Shown: in pieces, positions 61,501-64,000 of the stretch
Numbering within the stretch: the stretch's first letter is position 1
Layout of the letters: each line of letters begins with the position of its first letter
NCBI RefSeq assembly: GCF_003030345.1
Contig: NZ_CP028158.1
Span: forward strand, 4,960,001 to 5,024,000
Reading direction: 5' to 3'
Source: Plantactinospora sp. BC1
GTDB lineage: Bacteria > Actinomycetota > Actinomycetes > Mycobacteriales > Micromonosporaceae
DNA: 64,000 bases
Position numbers and translations under genes: made by a program
Notes under the pieces: generated by a model
The model's input: only the letters and a program-made list of their open reading frames with translations
Databases searched by the model: none
What the model was told of the DNA's origin: nothing

Positions 61501-63323
61501 CCGGCGGCTATCGCGAGCCGGCACGCTGGTGGATCCAGGTGCCCGACGGCGACGGCGGCTGGCGGGAGGTGCCGGGCCAGTTCAAGAACCCGACCGTACC
61601 GTCGGCGAAGTTCAACGAGGCGCTCTTCGAGACCGTGACGACGCAGCGGGTACGGATCGCCTTCACCAACAACCCGACCTTCTTCACCGCGATCTCCGAG
61701 ATCCAGGTCTTCGACTCCGGCCGGGACGTGCCGGACGTGGCCAACCAGGCCCCGACGGTCACCGCCGTCCGGGACGGTTCGGCGGACGGAAACCTCTCCA
61801 CCCGGCTGGTCGGCACCGCCGCCGACGACGGCGTCCCGTACGACAAGGAGCTGCGCTTCGGCTGGGAGACCGTCTCGAAGCCGGCCGGCGCGGGCGTCAT
61901 CTTCGCCGACCCGTCGGCGACGGCGACCCGGGTGACCGGCACGGTCGCCGGGGAGTACGTCTTCCGGTTCTTCGCCGACGACGGCGAGAAGCGGTCGGAG
62001 GCGACCGTGCCGGTGACCCTCGCCGAGCGGGAGGTGGTGGCGGAGTTCGGTGCCACGGCGGCGATCACCACCAGCGGCACCGCCTCCTGGGAGAACCACC
62101 AGCGGGTCAACGAGGCGAGCACGCCGGCCAACTCGAACCCGGGCGCCGGAAACGGCTGGGGCAACTGGAACCTGCCGCAGAACGGCACCAGCCCGGAGCG
62201 GGAGGCGTGGCTCGAATACCGCTGGACCTCGCCGGTGCGGCTCTCGTCGACCGACATCTACTGGTACGACGACAACGGCGGGACCCGTCGGCCGACGGCC
62301 ACCACGTACGCCGTCGAGTCCTCCACCGACGGCACCACCTGGACCCCGGTCACCCTGACCAACGGGTCCGCGTACGCCGACGCGCTCGCCACCAACACCT
62401 ACAACCACCTCGACTTCACCCCGATCACCACCAGCCGGCTGCGGATCCGGATCTGGGGTGTGCAGGGCAGCGGGGCGGGTACCGGCGTGCTGCGCTGGCG
62501 CGCCAACGGCGAGACCGTCGAGTCGGTGCGGTCCCCGGTGCTGATCCGGACCACCGTGGGCCAGGTGCCGACCCTGCCGGCCGAACTCGACGGGATCTAC
62601 GCCAGCGGTGCCCGGGGCAGGGTCGGGTTCGACTGGCAGGAGATCACCCCGGAGATGGTCGCGGAGACAAACGTCGAGCCGTTCGTGGTCTACGGCACGA
62701 ACGACGCGTACGGGCTGATCGCCGAGGCCCGGGTCTACGTGCGGCCGGAGACCGCCCCGGGCGGCATCTCGATCCAGGGTGCCGAGACGTTCCAGCAGGA
62801 CGTCGAGGTCGGCGAGCTGCCGTACCTGCCGGAGCGGGTGGAGGTCTCCTACAACGACGGGTCCCGGGACAACCAGGCGATCGGGGTCGACTGGGACTTC
62901 GACGAGAGCGTCGTCGACACCCCCGGCCGGTACACCGTGATCGGCAACCTGGTCCTGCCCGACTACGTCAGCGAGGCGGGTACCACCCGGACCACCCTGA
63001 CCCTGACCGTGGGCGACCCGCCGGAGGAGCCGGCCTGGGACGTCCGGGTGCAGACCCGCACCCAGTGCATCGGCGGCAACGCCTACGTCTCGGTGAACGC
63101 GGTCAACGCCGAGGCGGTGCCGCTGGCGATCGAGCTGGTCACGCCGTACGGGACGCGTACGGTCGCGGCGGTGGCTCCGGGGAAGGCCGCCTACCAGGCG
63201 TTCAACGCCCGTACCAGCGCGGTGCCGGCCGGTAGCGCGACGGTGAAGGCCACCGGAACCGTCGACGGCCAGCCGGTGACGGCGCAGCTCGGCACCCCCT
63301 ACGGCGCACTCGACTGCGGCTGA
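58584..63323 (+). CDS. Large secreted glycoside hydrolase, candidate GH121 beta-L-arabinobiosidase
   Basis: Exported protein of 1579 residues with signal peptide ending PAHAA (about 33). N-terminal beta-sandwich (about 40-320), an (alpha/alpha)6 MGH1/GH63-like catalytic barrel (about 325-830; KAIVYRWWGERYNSL, PTTIEGVNLYQNS, YVWGAFDAARQLHQIAG), an F5/8C-like module (about 900-1050), a second F5/8C-like module (about 1150-1300), two Ig-like Big_4 domains (about 1310-1480), and a short Cys-containing C-terminal domain ending GALDCG. It sits directly after GH127, as GH121 HypBA2 pairs with HypBA1 in Bifidobacterium, which would supply beta-arabinobiose. The GH121 assignment is by context and fold type; other MGH1-like families are possible. 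Confidence 0.65.
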   Translation: MSNRRTRRAPTWAALAALVVAGVVGPPSPAHAAPPVLPGNEGDVGVYTDGQHHAMEIGDPVYTNVAEVAEQLKPGVPFTASSMYQSIFDRDLAAGGTDYYLDRVLGVRGTLGSAVLMTRGRSLYLRGASNSNFSVMGFAGNTFVGGPNNLGNLYTVTVPGQTVTEVGADRFNAPSHARGRYTIGSTGVTAELTKFITYDNVAVTAINLGNPGAEAATFTVRAASPLATQAGEGAAELTGTRTITSGANNGLVDTAWNTVRVDLTGAGFTRSGSNLDREVTVPAGGTVSLSVVGAVSSATLPETVPSYRRYAAMPAGEAVRTGITDFNRRWAQDVPYVDVPDPALEKAIVYRWWGERYNSLDANAPGHVYQYPTTIEGVNLYQNSVALTQPMHLQDTKWLRTPYLPYGQILNIGELSGSSAFLDSPGHTSWNNHYSQYLGTAGLEAYNVHGGGAEIARKFAGYFEGDGVGQLEHYDGNDDKLIAYDTNYMPGNDADAISFGFPKANAGAPGARTIERPESAYVWGAFDAARQLHQIAGSDQAKVDQMAASANAIRDAILGRLWSPDMRMFLAGTSHGATSAASSNGRPNPLPESARTLIPAKESNLYDVYAENLIPFDQWQSYVDGFRFLTYGDNFPIFPFYTANQYDRAAYGIGGSNNFSNINFTVQYRGVRSALRHYDPEQKYITPEYAKRLLDWMAWSIYPNADVRAPNQAEYYSNWNPTTKTYNRNNPNHVMLGNMSYIFVEDMAGLQPRSDDKIELWPINFGYDHFMVNNLRYHGQDVTVVWDPDGTKYGLGAGYSLFLNGERKVSTDRLGKLSYDPNTNQVQAEPGVTVTFTAATGTDFPSAVETPVQDDRVVGYLKTAGIDLTEDAPNLATGAELRSSYTQQGVRPTPWRQFHTPGWSSTSMNHTPGAIKETERPVSLAAVTDGVTANEPYWGNYGTTDRNGYVELDLGAARSFDNVKVFFVSDRQAGGYREPARWWIQVPDGDGGWREVPGQFKNPTVPSAKFNEALFETVTTQRVRIAFTNNPTFFTAISEIQVFDSGRDVPDVANQAPTVTAVRDGSADGNLSTRLVGTAADDGVPYDKELRFGWETVSKPAGAGVIFADPSATATRVTGTVAGEYVFRFFADDGEKRSEATVPVTLAEREVVAEFGATAAITTSGTASWENHQRVNEASTPANSNPGAGNGWGNWNLPQNGTSPEREAWLEYRWTSPVRLSSTDIYWYDDNGGTRRPTATTYAVESSTDGTTWTPVTLTNGSAYADALATNTYNHLDFTPITTSRLRIRIWGVQGSGAGTGVLRWRANGETVESVRSPVLIRTTVGQVPTLPAELDGIYASGARGRVGFDWQEITPEMVAETNVEPFVVYGTNDAYGLIAEARVYVRPETAPGGISIQGAETFQQDVEVGELPYLPERVEVSYNDGSRDNQAIGVDWDFDESVVDTPGRYTVIGNLVLPDYVSEAGTTRTTLTLTVGDPPEEPAWDVRVQTRTQCIGGNAYVSVNAVNAEAVPLAIELVTPYGTRTVAAVAPGKAAYQAFNARTSAVPAGSATVKATGTVDGQPVTAQLGTPYGALDCG

Positions 63324-63329
63324 CCCCCC

Positions 63330-63362
63330 GGGGTGGCGGCGCCGCACCGGCGCCGCCACCCC
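63330..63362 (+). terminator. Terminator hairpin of the arabinose operon
   Basis: Perfect 14-bp stem GGGGTGGCGGCGCC / GGCGCCGCCACCCC with a GCACC loop, just after the large hydrolase stop. The next gene starts 28 bp later, so read-through or a separate start within the hairpin region is needed for it. Confidence 0.75.
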
Positions 63363-63389
63363 GCCCGCGACAGCGAGGAGATCGACACC

Positions 63390-64000
63390 GTGAACAGCAC
63401 CGTGCGGCGCGGCGCCGCTGCGGCACCCCACCGGCCGGCGCGCCGGCTTCCCGGCCGGGCCGCCACCGTGCTGGTCGCCGGGCTCCTCGCCGGCGGCCTG
63501 GTCGCGGCCGGCACGCCGGCCCGGGCCGCCGAGCCCCCGGACTCCCACACCTTCACCAACACCGTCAACCCGATCCTCGGCGACGGCAGCTACTACTCGG
63601 CCGACCCGGCCCCGCTGGTGGTGCCGGCCGGTGCCCCCGGCAACTCCAGCGGCCGGGACGAGCTGTACATCTACACCGGACACGACGAGGCCGGACCCTC
63701 CACGAACGACTTCGTCATGAACGAGTGGGGCGCGTTCCGGACCACCGACGTCGAGGCGGGCCGGTGGACCCACTACCCGTCGCTGATGCGGCCGGAGCAG
63801 GTCTTCGGCTGGGCCACACCGGGCCGGGCGTACGCCGGCCAGGTGGTCCGGGGCGTCGACGGCCGCTACTACTGGTACGTCCCGATCCACGAGCGGGACA
63901 GCCCGGCCGCCGACAAGTTCGCCATCGGCGTCGCCGTCTCGACGAGCCCGACCGGCCCGTGGACCGACCACGCGGGCGGCCCGATCATCTCCCAGCGGGT
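63390..64000 (+). CDS. Secreted GH43 glycoside hydrolase, N-terminal part (runs off right edge)
   Basis: First 203 residues of an exported enzyme. Basic signal peptide ending near 50 (ARAA), then TFTNTVNPILGDGSYYSADP with the conserved catalytic Asp of GH43 (SADPAPLVV), followed by ELYIYTGHDE, YAGQVVRGVDGRYYWYVPI and VSTSPTGPWTD, matching blades 1-2 of the five-bladed GH43 propeller. GH43 contains arabinofuranosidases, arabinanases and xylosidases. GTG 63390 with GAGGAG about 9 bases upstream. It fits the arabinose-release locus. Confidence 0.88.
   Translation, partial: MNSTVRRGAAAAPHRPARRLPGRAATVLVAGLLAGGLVAAGTPARAAEPPDSHTFTNTVNPILGDGSYYSADPAPLVVPAGAPGNSSGRDELYIYTGHDEAGPSTNDFVMNEWGAFRTTDVEAGRWTHYPSLMRPEQVFGWATPGRAYAGQVVRGVDGRYYWYVPIHERDSPAADKFAIGVAVSTSPTGPWTDHAGGPIISQR

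Noticed and set aside
60606-63971. A 1121-codon minus-strand frame opposite the large hydrolase
   Set aside because: Antisense shadow; Arg/Gly/Val-rich with no recognisable domain.

Overview
The window is very G+C-rich DNA with strong G/C third-position bias. Its gene content (secreted CBM2-tagged cellulases, a conservon, LacI-paired hydrolases, leaderless transcripts) points to a soil actinomycete, most likely Micromonosporaceae (Micromonospora or a relative). No rRNA, tRNA, CRISPR array, insertion sequence or prophage gene was seen. It reads as chromosomal arm rich in carbohydrate-degradation genes.

Layout. 1-3.0 kb: cellulose attack, with a GH5 endoglucanase (cut by the left edge), an AA10 LPMO with CBM2 and a divergent LacI regulator sharing GAAAGTTTC boxes. 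3.1-5.3 kb: SDR, RidA and hemerythrin genes. 5.4-7.1 kb: a rifampicin monooxygenase-like gene (rox) with a rifamycin-associated element (RAE). 7.4-8.5 kb: a secreted CBM2-GH12 cellulase. 8.6-12.0 kb: DinB-like, RibD-like and solute-binding/vWA proteins. 12.0-15.6 kb: cyanophycin synthetase and cyanophycinase. 15.9-29.1 kb: regulator-transporter pairs (CGNR/MFS, LacI/MFS, MarR/MFS), a histidine kinase/response regulator pair, GlxA and TetR regulators, and small or relic genes. 29.3-37.8 kb: a three-gene operon of large secreted redox proteins, consisting of a cupredoxin-Ig-DUF1080 protein, a multicopper oxidase and a ThuA-PQQ dehydrogenase-PKD-DUF1080 protein. 38.4-41.6 kb: an alpha/beta hydrolase, a WYL regulator and a conservon fragment (roadblock, DUF742, GTPase) without its kinase. 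41.6-46.0 kb: a pectate lyase with a LacI-type operator and a Tat-exported penicillin-acylase-family enzyme. 46.5-51.2 kb: a hypothetical protein, a probable manganese riboswitch ahead of a CPBP membrane protease, an M20 amidohydrolase and a TPR protein. 51.8-64.0 kb: an L-arabinose / beta-L-arabinooligosaccharide locus, with araA, an ABC importer (binding protein and two permeases), GH127, a large GH121-like enzyme and a GH43 enzyme cut by the right edge.

How the genes work together. The GH5, AA10, GH12 and pectate lyase proteins attack plant cell walls outside the cell. The right-hand locus releases L-arabinose from arabinose-rich glycans, imports the products and isomerises arabinose to ribulose; no kinase, epimerase or importer ATPase gene is present, so these must lie elsewhere. 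Several sugar genes carry GAAA...TTTC inverted repeats at or just after their promoters, as expected for LacI-family repression. The most unusual items are the RAE with two overlapping divergent promoters and a terminator, the copper/PQQ/3-keto-sugar operon with a shared uncharacterised module, and the riboswitch-protease pair.
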